Shown here piece after piece: positions 19,180-29,469 of a DNA stretch of 64,000 nt. The notes under the pieces are model-generated. The model was not told the origin of the DNA, searched no databases, and saw nothing but the letters and a program-made list of their open reading frames with translations. The DNA lies in NCBI GenBank assembly GCA_002633005.1, contig NMRA01000102.1:511511-575510 (forward strand), read 5' to 3'. Made by a program: the position numbers and the translations under genes. Position 1 is the stretch's first letter; the number at the start of each line of letters is the position of its first letter. Source of the stretch: Phoronis australis (lineage: Eukaryota > Phoronida > Phoronidae).

Positions 19180-20790
19180 AATTGCATTTTTATGCGCCCG
19201 CAAATTTATATGTGGACGCATTATGCCGTCATCTCCGTCCGTCCGTGTGGCGTCCGTCCGGCGTTCGGCGTCCGCTGCTCTATCTCCAAAACCGATTGAC
19301 GTACGTTCATGAAATTTTGCACATGTGTTTTTTCATAGATGGGACGGCATGTGCGAAATTTCGGACGGATCGGACTACAGCTGTGCCCCCTACTGGCGAT
19401 TTTTAAGTTTTTACGTTTACCTCTATATCTTCAAAGGTCCTCAACATATTTTCACAAAATTTAGTATATAGGCATCTATTAGTAAGACGACGGTATCCTC
19501 TCGTTTTCGGATGGATTCGACGTAGTTTGCGCCACCTAGTGTCCATTTTTCGAGTCTGGTTTAGCGTCCACCCCTCTATCAATCAAACCGCTCTAAGCAT
19601 GATTGTGAAAATTGTCATATATGTTCTTACTATGAAGAGGACGGTTGACGATGATATTCCGACGACTTCGACTACTGTGGCGCCTTATAGTGACCGTTTT
19701 GTTTTGTTTTTTGCGCCTATTGCTATATCTTCTAAATCGTTTGCAGGAACTTTACTAAATTTAGTAAGTGCATTTATATGATAATGACAACGGACAACAA
19801 CAACTTTCGGACAGATCTGACTACTGGTGTGCCACATAGTGACAATTTTATTTTTTTTCTTTTACCTCTCTATCTTCAAAGGTCCTCAATGTACTTTCGT
19901 AAAATTTGGTGTACAGGTCCCTGTTAGTGAGGTGACGCTATCTTTCTGTTTTCAGATGGATTCGACCTAGTTTTCGCCACCTTTGGCCATATTTACTGTT
20001 TTTGAGTCCATCTCTCTATCAACCAAACCGCTTTCAGGATAATTGTGAAAATTGGCATATATGTTTTTACTATGTAGTGGACGGGTGACGATGTTTTTGT
20101 GTTTATATGATGTTGACAACGATTTTCGGATGGATCCGACTACTGGTGTGCCGCCTGGTGGCAATTTTAGTTTTATGTTTACCTCTGTATCTTCAAAGGT
20201 CCTCAACGGGCATCTTTTGGTGAGATGACGCTACCTTCCCGTTTTCGACTGGAATCAAGGTAATTTGCGCCACCTAGTGGCCATTTTTGGTGTTTTTTAA
20301 TTCGTTTTTTGGCATCTACCTCTCTATCAACCAAATCTTTCTAAAGATGGTTTTGAAAATTGGCGTATATGTTCTCAGTGTGAATAGGACGGTTGACGAT
20401 GAAGATTTTGACTTCTGTGGCGCCTCCTGGTGGTAGTTTTGTTTTGTTTTGTTTCGCGCCCATAGCTGTATCTCCTAAACCCACTGTAAGCATATTTATA
20501 TGAAGCTAACAACAGACAATGACTACTTTCAGGCGGATCCAATGAACAGTGTGTCCCCTAGTGGCAATTTAATTTTATTCTGTTTTCTTTTGTTTCTCTG
20601 AAGTTCCGTGAAGACGGATTTCTATGAAATTTCTTGTATAACTTTCTATTAAAAAAGCAATGATATGCTCCCGTTTTCGGATGGATTGTACGTTTTTGCG
20701 CCATCTAGTGGCCATTTTTATGACACGATTAAACAACCCTAAAAGCAAACGATTTGCGATGCATTCGTGGGCGCATTTCAACGCTCCGCG
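19180..20790. repeat. ~146-bp periodic array with CTCF-like cores
   Basis: About ten diverged units average 146 bp and appear in an A-B-C order. Each holds a core related to GCGCCACCTAGTGGCC: 19383, 19529, 19678, 19829, 19975, 20148, 20267, 20419, 20550 and 20698. Between cores recur TTTTCGGATGGATTCGAC, CTCTATCAACCAAACCG and ATATCTTCAAAGGTCCTCAA. The array starts near TATGCGCCCGCAAATTTATA and ends at TGGGCGCATTTCAACG, with similar edges in the 49-kb copy. It lies in the first intron of the CRAL-TRIO gene, directly upstream of exon 2. No coding capacity is seen. Confidence 0.75.
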
Positions 20791-21519
20791 TTGCTCTTAT
20801 TGAGTTGAGGTGTCCTTCTTTTACTTTTAGTTTTATACTGAATGTTGTCTTGTCCAGGACTCCAGGGAGTCGATAAATAGTCCTATCGAATCTCATTCAG
20901 TCAATTTTCAATTAATAGTGGAGTGAATAAGTGAAAAATTGTTCAAATTATGATACAAACACCAAATTTGACACACATATTTCTTATAGGGTGTAGAATT
21001 CAAAAAGCACGATAGCCACATAAAAAACAAAATGGTGGCCTTTTTTCAAGATGTCCATCATCGGCGACTTGGTTTTCATTTTGTGGATTTCACTCGACCT
21101 AGTTATCCAACTTTGTTGATTTAAACACCGTTTCATCCACCCCAGACACTTTATAATACGATTTTGGCTACTAAAAGTAGCTGCAAATATTATTTTACCC
21201 AACTTATACTACTATGTTACGATTCTTAACTGTTTTTGCAACAACGACTCGCGCTGAACAGATAATGAGAAATAATTTGCTTTTGTCATGGATGTGATGT
21301 CTATACGCGGCACTGTGTCTTGCAATGACAACAAGTGAGCTTTTGGCATGTCCAAGCTACTGGGGAAAGTGTAAACCAGATGACTGTTTAGTTGTCTCCT
21401 TGTTGATTCGATCCCCATTCCGCAGGACTCTGCACTAGGCTGGCAAACCAGGACTTGACTCCGTATAGACCTTATTCACGCCGACAGGAGGCGCGTTCCA
21501 AAACGAGGCTCGCTACGAT
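20791..21519. other. intron sequence, nothing recognised
   Basis: AT-rich intron sequence of the CRAL-TRIO gene. Short frames lack homology or splice support. Confidence 0.35.
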
Positions 21520-21760
21520 AGCTCTGGTGGCTTATCCGCGTTGCTCGAACAGCTATAAAAAATACGGACACTCTGTTTTACAATCCCTAAGGACGATGGG
21601 ATTCGGAAGCGTTGGGTCCTTGCCATACGCCGCGACGAAGGAAAATATGTCCGTATAAAATTTATAACTGTTTTCGAATCATAATTTGTCGCATATCGGA
21701 CTGGATGCCGCTTTAGCAACGAGGACCGGAGAATCTTCGGCCAGCCAAGTTGTGTTTTCA
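21520..21760 (+). pseudogene. THAP-domain relic
   Basis: Two frames together give CSNSYKKYG and, after a shift, FTIPKDDGIRKRWV then LAIRRDEGKYV. These are the first zinc-ligand region and the central FPkD...RkrW...iRRDEGK block of a THAP DNA-binding zinc finger. The expected C-S-x-H-F block downstream is not readable. Frameshifts and a stop after KYV...ES show decay. THAP domains occur in host proteins and in several DNA transposases; nothing here decides which. Confidence 0.5.
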
Positions 21761-21976
21761 TGACTTTGGGTTGAAGCGCGATGCATTTTTCTTTACAAAA
21801 AGGACAGGGCCTTCAATCCCTCAATTTTGGGGCCAAATACTGGCCCTATTCCCCTCTCAAAAATATTGAAAAATCACGAGGCCTAAAAATTCCCTTTGTG
21901 ATTGAAAACTTCTCTCCAACGATTCACTATCACCTGTGACCACAGCTAAAGGTGACAATTTGAAAAAGTACAAAAT

Positions 21977-22276
21977 CATAGGCGGATTTAGGGTGCGGGG
22001 TGCGCCCCCCCGCCTCCTTGACTGCCGCAAGCAAAATAAACCAGCAAAACGTGAAGCGGGAGGAACTGAGTTCGAGCTCAGACCGGTAGCTGATGAGGGG
22101 GGAAAAACGTTCCGTTTTATTTTTTTTTAGTCCAACGACAGATTTCCTGAGCAGAAGGTATACATCCTCGGCGCCCGCAACTTCCGGGCCGTGTGCGTGC
22201 ATACAATCGCGCTTTGCCCACTTCCCCGAGGATGTCGCCCCCTCCCTCACTATATGGTTTCCTAGATCAGCCACTG
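21977..22276. mobile_element. small TIR element, AAAAT target duplication
   Basis: It begins CATAGGCGGATTTAGGGTGC and ends CCTAGATCAGCCACTG, with AAAAT at 21972-21976 and 22277-22281. It is about 300 bp and related to the ~1-kb copy that follows at 22639. The open frames on both strands here are a consequence of the GC-rich element. Confidence 0.75.
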
Positions 22277-22453
22277 AAAATGCTACTTGAGACAGAGGTA
22301 TGAGAGCTTGCAACAGGGCGGGATGCTATTGAGGGTGATCGGGAGTAGATTTTTCACTGACCCGTCACTCGGCGAAACGTTCCCCGCTCAGAAGGCACCT
22401 TTCCCCTCGGATATGAACGAGACCTCTGAAGAAACATGACAACTATGCTTGTT

Positions 22454-22623
22454 CAAGGGGGATCCAGGACTTTGGGTTGGGGGAGGGGGGGCAAGGCAGA
22501 GTATTAGCCAGGATTTTGCCCGTCAGACATTCGTGCTCCTGAACTGCCAAATGGCCGGAATCTGGGAGAATTTTAGGGGGGGCTGGGGCATAGCCCCTTG
22601 GCTCCCCTCTAAATCCGCCACTG
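22454..22623. mobile_element. small TIR element (degenerate left end)
   Basis: The interior matches the 5336 copy closely (GCAGAGTATTAGCCAGGATT; CTGAACTGCCAAATGG) and it ends TAAATCCGCCACTG. The left end is eroded (CAAGGGGGATCCAGG). A target duplication of about TGTT(C) is possible but not clean. Confidence 0.65.
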
Positions 22624-22638
22624 TGTTCTGTCCAGTTA

Positions 22639-23627
22639 CATAGGCGGATTTAGGGGGGGCCCAGGGGGCCCGCCCCCCCCCCCCTTGGCTGCCGCAAAAA
22701 ATAAAACAGTAATAGCGTAGGGAAATTGTGAGTTTATTAATTAACCCCGGTAATTAAAATTATACGGATGAAAAAAGATTTAAATGTGTGCAGTTTTAGT
22801 GTTTGGGGGGAGGGGCTCAAACCCAATTTCAAGTGTCAAATTCGTAACACGGCGCATTCGTTACGGAACTATGGCTAAGTATAGGCTCTCCCGCGATATG
22901 CCAGGCGACCGGCAGTGGCGCTGCGCACTACGACTCCGTTTTCGTCGTCTGCTCTACTGTGCAATGAAGAAAATTTACTTCAGAGTATGGAACCTGAGTG
23001 ACGATGAAAAAACAGTAGCTGCTGGTAAGATGTGAATTTTAATCGAAGCCTTAGTGAATCGCTCAGAAACTCGTAATACTTTCTTTGTCAAACCTTATCT
23101 TAATACGATTTTCAAAGCAATCCCGTCATTATTGCCAACACGAAAAACGGATTTGGTCTTTTGGGCATTTGAAGACTATTTTAAATAATACAAATTTGTT
23201 AAGAATTGATGGCACAAAATATAAAACGTATAGCATTACGAAAAGAAGTAGGTTTCGCGCGCAAACGCTGTAAACAATAAACAAGTAGGTATGAGTAGTT
23301 GAATCGTCGTGGTGTAGTGGTAACGCACGCGCTCTCCATGCGCCAGGTCGTGAGTTCGAGTCTTTGGTGCGATCAATTTTTCCTGTTTGACACGTTCTTG
23401 TGTTTCTTTTTTCCTTTTTTTTCTTGGAAAATACTTCAGGAATCAAGGAAAATGCTTGATTTTTAGAGGTAAAAACAGAAAAATTTCCTGAGCGGGAGGT
23501 TTGCCCCTCTCCCGACCTCCCCCCATTCTGTGCTATGCGCATCTACAATCGTGGTTCAGTTTGCGCAAATGCTTACAGCCGGACAAAAAGTTGGGCCCCC
23601 CCTTGTGATATCCTAGATCCGCCACTG
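22639..23627. mobile_element. ~990-bp TIR element carrying a tRNA-like segment
   Basis: It begins CATAGGCGGATTTAGGGG and ends TATCCTAGATCCGCCACTG. The interior is co-linear with 32921-33858 (for example TTGGCTGCCGCAAAAAATAA, GGCTCTCCCGCGATATGC-like, GACTCCGTTTTCGTCGTC). CAGTTA occurs next to both ends but not flush. No transposase frame is present. It includes a Pol III-type A box and B box at 23310-23362. Confidence 0.7.
23303..23374 (+). other. tRNA-like segment inside the TIR element
   Basis: An A-box-like TGGTGTAGTGG (23310-23320) and a B-box-like GAGTTCGAGTC (23352-23362) are 42 bases apart, as in a tRNA. A GCGC/GCGC stem with a 7-base loop sits at the anticodon position, and four to five pairs form between the ends (ATCG/CGAT). 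The T-stem is poor, so it is a degenerate tRNA-derived sequence rather than a functional tRNA. The 33.6-kb copy keeps the same region in a more eroded form. Confidence 0.5.
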
Positions 23628-24300
23628 ACAGTTAACTGAAATTGAGCTCTAAAACGAGGTTATGCTTTGGACGAAAGAATTAGGTGTTTTAATTTTAAAA
23701 TTCAACTTGGTCGAGATTGATATTTGAAAAATATGACACATGAAATAGACGTAATTACTAAAACCAAGAAAGCAGAATTGATGGTCATGTAATTTTTATT
23801 TTCAATTACGAGCCTGGTTTTTTATCGTAATCAAAATATATATTTAATAACATCAAGTATTATTTCAGATCAATGACAAATCAACTGTTAGTCCCGGTAG
23901 TGCCTACCTCACCAGGACCTAGGCTATGCTTGAAGCGAATAGGCCTACTCTTGATCAACAAATTAAACCAGATGTGACTAATTGCACATGACAGCAAAAT
24001 GCTATAAGCCACCACTGTCGAATATATCTTCAACTCGTCACCAATACGACCAAATGACCTGGTTCGTGTAGAAAGCATTTTTATCAAGAATTTATTAGAA
24101 GAAACGTAACTCTGCATTCAGCACGATACCTAATCCGTAACACTACGATCGCCGCAATTTGGTCATGTTTACTTTTCATGTTTCGAACCTAGTTTTCCGG
24201 AAAAAAAATTATATCCTTTCGTCAGAGAACTCTTTGGTGCATTGACTTGTTCTTTAACTGTATTTTTCTACGTCTCTGTGGTTAATTATTGACACATTTT

Positions 24301-25318
24301 TTAAGATTTAATATTCAGGTTGGACTCCAAAGACCGGCCATTTAACTCACGCATTGTAAATTTCCGCTTTGGTTTAGCGCAGTGAGCCTCGCTTTGGATT
24401 TTAATGTCCACTGCGTGAATTGGGTCTATGCATCCTGTCTGATAAGCTGCACGCTTGATGTGCTGAGCATGGGCTGCAAAAGTTCGAGGTATGGCTTCAT
24501 ACGTCCTTTGCTTCCTCGCAAAAAGTTCTAGTCGTGTCTCATCAACTGCTTTAGCGGAACCTGAACGGTCATACATCATAACGACAACTACTTCGCGGCG
24601 TGGTCTTAAATGGTCACAAGATAGCAACTCAATTTGTTCAACACCTCTGAAATTTCGGGATATACATCCCATGACTGCCAGACTGACTTCTTTCCCTTTC
24701 TCCTGAATGACAAAACGATATTGCAGCACGTAAAGGGGTGAAAGAACGGCATCCCGCGGATCTTTTCTGAAGCAAGAGTCAAAACAAACTCGTGTACTGG
24801 AAACCAATAGGCAAAAGATTTTGGGAACTTAGTTGAGTCCCTGTTTGTGACTGTTTCATGCAACTGGCCTTTGGACCTTTAGTGATTTCGGCATGGAATC
24901 CTGTGAGCAGCTCCACAACTTTCTCAGCCAGGAATTCAAACAACTGATTTTTGTTGGTAGAATAACAGCTAGGAAGTTGCGCCAGTTTCGTGGCACCTTT
25001 CTAGTCCATGTGACTCGGCGTGTGGCTCCATATCTACGCTTCGATCGTGTTTATGATTTCAGACTGGATGCTAAATAAATATAAAATACAATGTCTGTTC
25101 TCTGATACTTCATGACCCATGCTTCACCCTTTGAGACAAATTCTAGCATGGGATACTCTAAAAATGTCTTTGAAGTTCGTGTAGGCAGGGCATTAACCAT
25201 AGCTAAACAGGTTCTGCATCAGACAGTTTCACCGTGGCTTCAAGAATGGCAAGGTGTGACTTCTGGCAACGTGCAGCACTCCGCCGTTACTGAGAGCTGC
25301 TGGAAATATCTGATTCTC

Positions 25319-25392
<74 letters not shown>

Positions 25393-26616
25393 CCTCTCTC
25401 TCAAAAGTTTGGAATTTTTCTTGGTGAAAGAATCTCATTTTTGTCTTTTTGATAGCAGCATAGAAGGAAGCGGTGTCTTTATTCTGTAGTGCTGATATAA
25501 ATTCCTCCATGCAAGCATTCCCACTTGAGAGGTGTATAAACACCCTCTCGGCTGCGTTTGGATGTTCCGGCTCAGCAGATATCCAGTTTCTTCTTCAAAT
25601 GGATTGCCCATTTTCTCTGTTCTGCTGGTCAATCTCTGTACCTTTTCCAGGAATGTTCTCTGATTGGTCTCTGTCCGTTCTAGGAGTCTTGTCTGGTTGG
25701 TCATATCTCTCAACACTGATGACTCCACATATGAGCTGAGAGACAACAGGGCCAGCAACTGCCCGTCTTCTTAGTGCTGTTGCGTCTTCTGTGATTCCAA
25801 TCACTTCACCGTCACCTTTGATGACATCATTGGCCTGTTTATGGGCTCGGTCGAATGCCATTGCTGAAAAACCTTTATCTGGCTTCCCATCATGAAAAGC
25901 TTCTGCAACCTTAGGATGTGTTTCGTCCAAAGTCATCATGTCAAGCAGGTGAATTGGAAGCCACCTAACATAGTTCACGTTGTTGTTTGCGAACAGGCAT
26001 GGGATCAGCTCACACAAAGAAAGGCGACTGAAGTTAGCTTCTCTCAAAGACCTGATGGAAATCATACTGGCTAATTTCATGCCATTGGCGAAACTAAGGG
26101 CTTTGTAGTTTGTGACGTTCGTACCAGTCTTCAAAACTCATGATTTCAGGATTAGGTGACAACTGTTCATTTGTACTGTAGGCATAATATCAGGAGCTTG
26201 TAGAGGCTACACACTGTCACGTGGTGGGCTTGACGGTACTTCGTGACACTCGCAGCTGACAGGAATGAATTAGGTGTGCCAGGTGACTCCACATCTGCTT
26301 TGGTTAGAGCTCCTGTCCACGCACTACCTGAAAGAAGGGAACCCGGAGAGCGTAGCGCGGTCATTTTGATGTGTAAACCTCCGAACATGATGACAAGTTT
26401 CTGCTCACCGTACTCTTCAGGCCACTGTCATTGGACCTGCTTTGCTATTGCGTAAATTGGTTGATCAGCCGTGAACACAGGCACTTGTTCAGGAATGAGA
26501 AACCTCACTGCATCTCTGATCTTATCCATTACATGTCGAATTGTGGCTACAAAGTGAGCTTCATCTCTCAGCAAAGGCATCTTTAGCAGAGATACAGGCC
26601 TAATATGTAGGACCAT
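24301..26616 (-). pseudogene. degenerate repetitive protein of mobile-element type
   Basis: Consecutive minus-strand frames at 26616-26428, 26388-26167, 26134-25595, ~25660-25435 and 24807-24301 read, in order, PLLRDEAHFVATIRHVMDKI, VPVFTADQPIYAIAKQVQ, MFGGLHIKMTALRSPGSLL, NNVNYVRWLPIHLLDMMTLD, FSAMAFDRAHKQANDVIKGD, GNPFEEETGYLL and LFARKQRTYEAIPRTFAA. I recognise this as a large uncharacterised protein family repeated many times in aquatic invertebrate genomes. The order is kept but frameshifts separate every block, and a (CT)n run (25311-25401) sits inside. It is inferred to be a dead copy of a mobile or multicopy element; the enzymatic function of the family is unknown to me. Confidence 0.6.
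25311..25401. repeat. (CT)n microsatellite
   Basis: About 90 bases of almost pure CT dinucleotide with a few interruptions. It generates serine/leucine and arginine/glutamate repeat frames that are not genes. Confidence 0.95.
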
Positions 26617-28390
26617 TTTTCTTCTCTGCGTAATGGGCAGACCATGATAGGTATATTTTTCCTATTTTCAGATAAAATGAGCAAATAATGCTACTAATGT
26701 TCACAATATTTTGATCAAACATAGAATTTTAGATTCTACATGCTAAATTTCATATGATACCAAAATCAAACTACCCCATGTTGTACAAGAACATGAGAGA
26801 ATAAATTTAGCAAATGACAGCCATCTTGAAAATGGACACCATTTTGATTTTTAACGTTCTTTTATGAAACAACACTTTTTGTTTGATATACAGAACAGAC
26901 TTGATTTTTGTAGCATATAGTGAACGATTCTTCTGATTTTTGAACCTATCTGCTCTACTATGACGGTATACTATGGGAACCCATCAACTTCAGCTTACAG
27001 ACTACCTGGACTAATTCGATTAACACTTTTATTGGTTTAGACAACAAAAATCGCAAAAAGTAGAGGCACAATTGTATAAATGAGAAAGAAGCGGAGAGAG
27101 ACACCAAACTGCGGGCTCTGGTAGCTGTCAAAAATTATAAGTCTCTAAATTCAAATCTTGACATGTGAAAATACTGGAATAATTCAAACCACTCGGCATG
27201 GGATTTTCAAAACCCTGGAATTCCAGAAATATAGTCCCACGAGAGTTCAGTAAATGTTAACGCGCCATCGGAAAGCTGGTTACTGCACGAGGTATAGCAG
27301 AGGTCGACATCAATGGCATGACAACCTACCAAGAACATACGCACATATCATAAACACAGGCCTGAGCATACTCTGACAAAAAGGTATACGGGATGTGACG
27401 TGTTAAGGATTTTTACAACCACTTCCTTACGAAAAGTGTGTCCTTTCTGACAAAGCTCCCTACCAAAGGGTACCTTTTCTGATAATATAATCCCGACAAA
27501 ACGTATTTCATTTTGGAAGTTTGAAACTCTACTGCTGGTTCCTTTGTGTAACTACAATAATCTCCCTACAGAAATTTTTTTAAAATTATCTATATTTTCA
27601 AAACTTCCGTTGAAAGAGATGTACTAATTTTTCACACCATGGCCTCTCGTTTTGTACTTGTTTAAGGTTTAATGGCTTCAAATTAAATGAAGCGGGAGTA
27701 TGTACATAATTTTAAATTTTTTACACGTCTGTATTTCATTTTTGCAAAAAGCAATCCTTAATTCTTCGCACCCAACTCCTTACTTTTAAAGCCCTTCAAA
27801 ACCAAAACCGTATCTGTTTTACGGTGCCTTCACAGTTATGGCCCATGTAGATCTCACCGCCTCGTCCAATACAAAACTCTTATTAACTTTAACCAAGTTT
27901 TAATCAAGTTTACAAAGAATGACACTATTACTACAGGTTCTGCTAACACTCAGCAGACTTTTATAAAATGTAATGTGAACATTCTTTATATGAGCAGTAC
28001 TTTTTGAATCCCCACACTTAAGGACCATAACTGAGGACTGGGAATGCCATTTTGTCGAAAAAGCTATAGACAACTGCTGGTGGAAGATTATCACATTTGC
28101 GTTAAACTTTACAATCATTAAGATTGCCTTTTTGTTTGGGTAGCCTATGTCTCGACAGCCTGCGACCGCACAAGTTTGGAGGTAAAACACACTGAAATAC
28201 TTGTAAAGCGAGGACAATGTAATACTTTCACTGTCAAAGTGCCATTTCTTGTAATTGCGCAATAGCCAACCCTTGCTATTCTCGCGCAAATTCTTAGTTC
28301 ATACTTCCAAAATAGTCAGAACATTGCCATGCAAACCAATTTTTTTACCTTTACAATTTATGTGGAATATTATCAAAAGCACGAGAGAAA
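26617..28390. other. intron sequence, no gene recognised
   Basis: AT-rich sequence in the first intron of the CRAL-TRIO gene. The open frame at 27900-28289 on the minus strand shows no domain. Confidence 0.35.
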
Positions 28391-29240
28391 TCAACAAAAA
28401 GCGCATAAAATCGCACCTTCGTTATAAAATATATATTTCTGCACCTTACCTTGTAAAGTCAAAAATTTATCAGTGGTACGATGATCCTTCCTAAATCCAG
28501 TTTGAGATCCGTGGAACAAATTTTTCCATTTGTTAAAATGGTAAGGCGAATGTTTATGATTTAGCAAACGTTTTTCCAACTACAGACAGCAACGCAATAC
28601 CGCGATAGTTACCAACGTCATTAATTGAATCTTGTCTAAATAATGGACAGATTCCAGCATCTCTCATTCCTGTGGGCAATCACCAGACGACGATATCTTA
28701 TTAAACATATCAGTTAAAGATGGTGGGATGACCATTTTTGTTTTTGTCTAAGCAATTCAAAAGTAAGGCCATCGATGCCCGCAGCCTTGCCTTTAGGCAC
28801 TTGTTCTATTACACTCAGAACCTCTACCTCAGTAAAAACCTGATTCAACGACGCGGGGGCATTGTTAAGACAATCAATACGTAACATTGCTTCTCTTTCA
28901 GCTTCCGCGACAATGTCACTGTCCACCTGGGTAACAGAGTTGAATAGTGACAAAATAACAATACCACTGGTCCTGCACTGGTCACCTGGGTAACAGGGTT
29001 GAATAGAGACAAAATAACAATACCACTGGACCGGACCAGTCGAGTTTTGACCAATGTTCCTACTACCAGATGTTTTCGTTTATAACTCCAAAACTCTCGT
29101 TCGTTGTTTTTTAGTTCAATCACATCACTACTCAGACTAGCACGAATATTTTTTTCCTTGAACTTTTGCTTAAAAGATCTAACAAAGTCTTTATAAAGAG
29201 CGAGGTCGTCACTGTCATTAAATTTTGCAAATCTATTCAA
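28391..29240 (-). mobile_element. LINE fragment B (reverse transcriptase fingers)
   Basis: Minus-strand frames give KNNEREFWSYKRKHLV, VPKGKAAGIDGLTFELL and then SQTGFRKDHRTTDKFL, the N-terminal part of a non-LTR reverse transcriptase in correct order. Frameshifts and a 59-bp direct duplication (28925-29035, containing GACAAAATAACAATACCACT twice) break it. It ends before the catalytic YADD region. Confidence 0.7.
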
Positions 29241-29394
29241 TGCGGCACACTTTGTGTTTTAAACATTTTAACTCAATGTCCCTTGATAAAAGGACAAGCC
29301 TGAACAATTATTTCAGAGGCAGTAGTTAAAATATTTTTTTTCATTTACATTTATTGAAATATATACATATGGCCATAGTCCCAAAGTATAACAT

Positions 29395-29432
29395 CAAGGA
29401 GTGTAGTAGTACCTGTACTAGTACACTCCTTG
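29395..29432. repeat. short hairpin between LINE fragments
   Basis: CAAGGAGTGTA...TACACTCCTTG arms with an almost self-complementary centre. It lies between LINE fragments A and B. Its function is unknown. Confidence 0.6.
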
Positions 29433-29469
29433 ACAACATGTACAAGACAGAACATTGACAGGTGCCGCG

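Noticed and set aside
21930-22313. 127-codon minus-strand frame
   Set aside because: Coincides with the small TIR element at 21977-22276; an artefact of its composition.
23303-23374. functional tRNA gene
   Set aside because: The T-stem and part of the acceptor stem do not pair, and it sits inside a repeated element.
23129-23542. 137-codon minus-strand frame
   Set aside because: Lies entirely inside the ~990-bp TIR element and its tRNA-like segment, with no homology.
25112-25543. long Ser/Leu and Arg/Glu repeat frames
   Set aside because: Translation of the (CT)n microsatellite.
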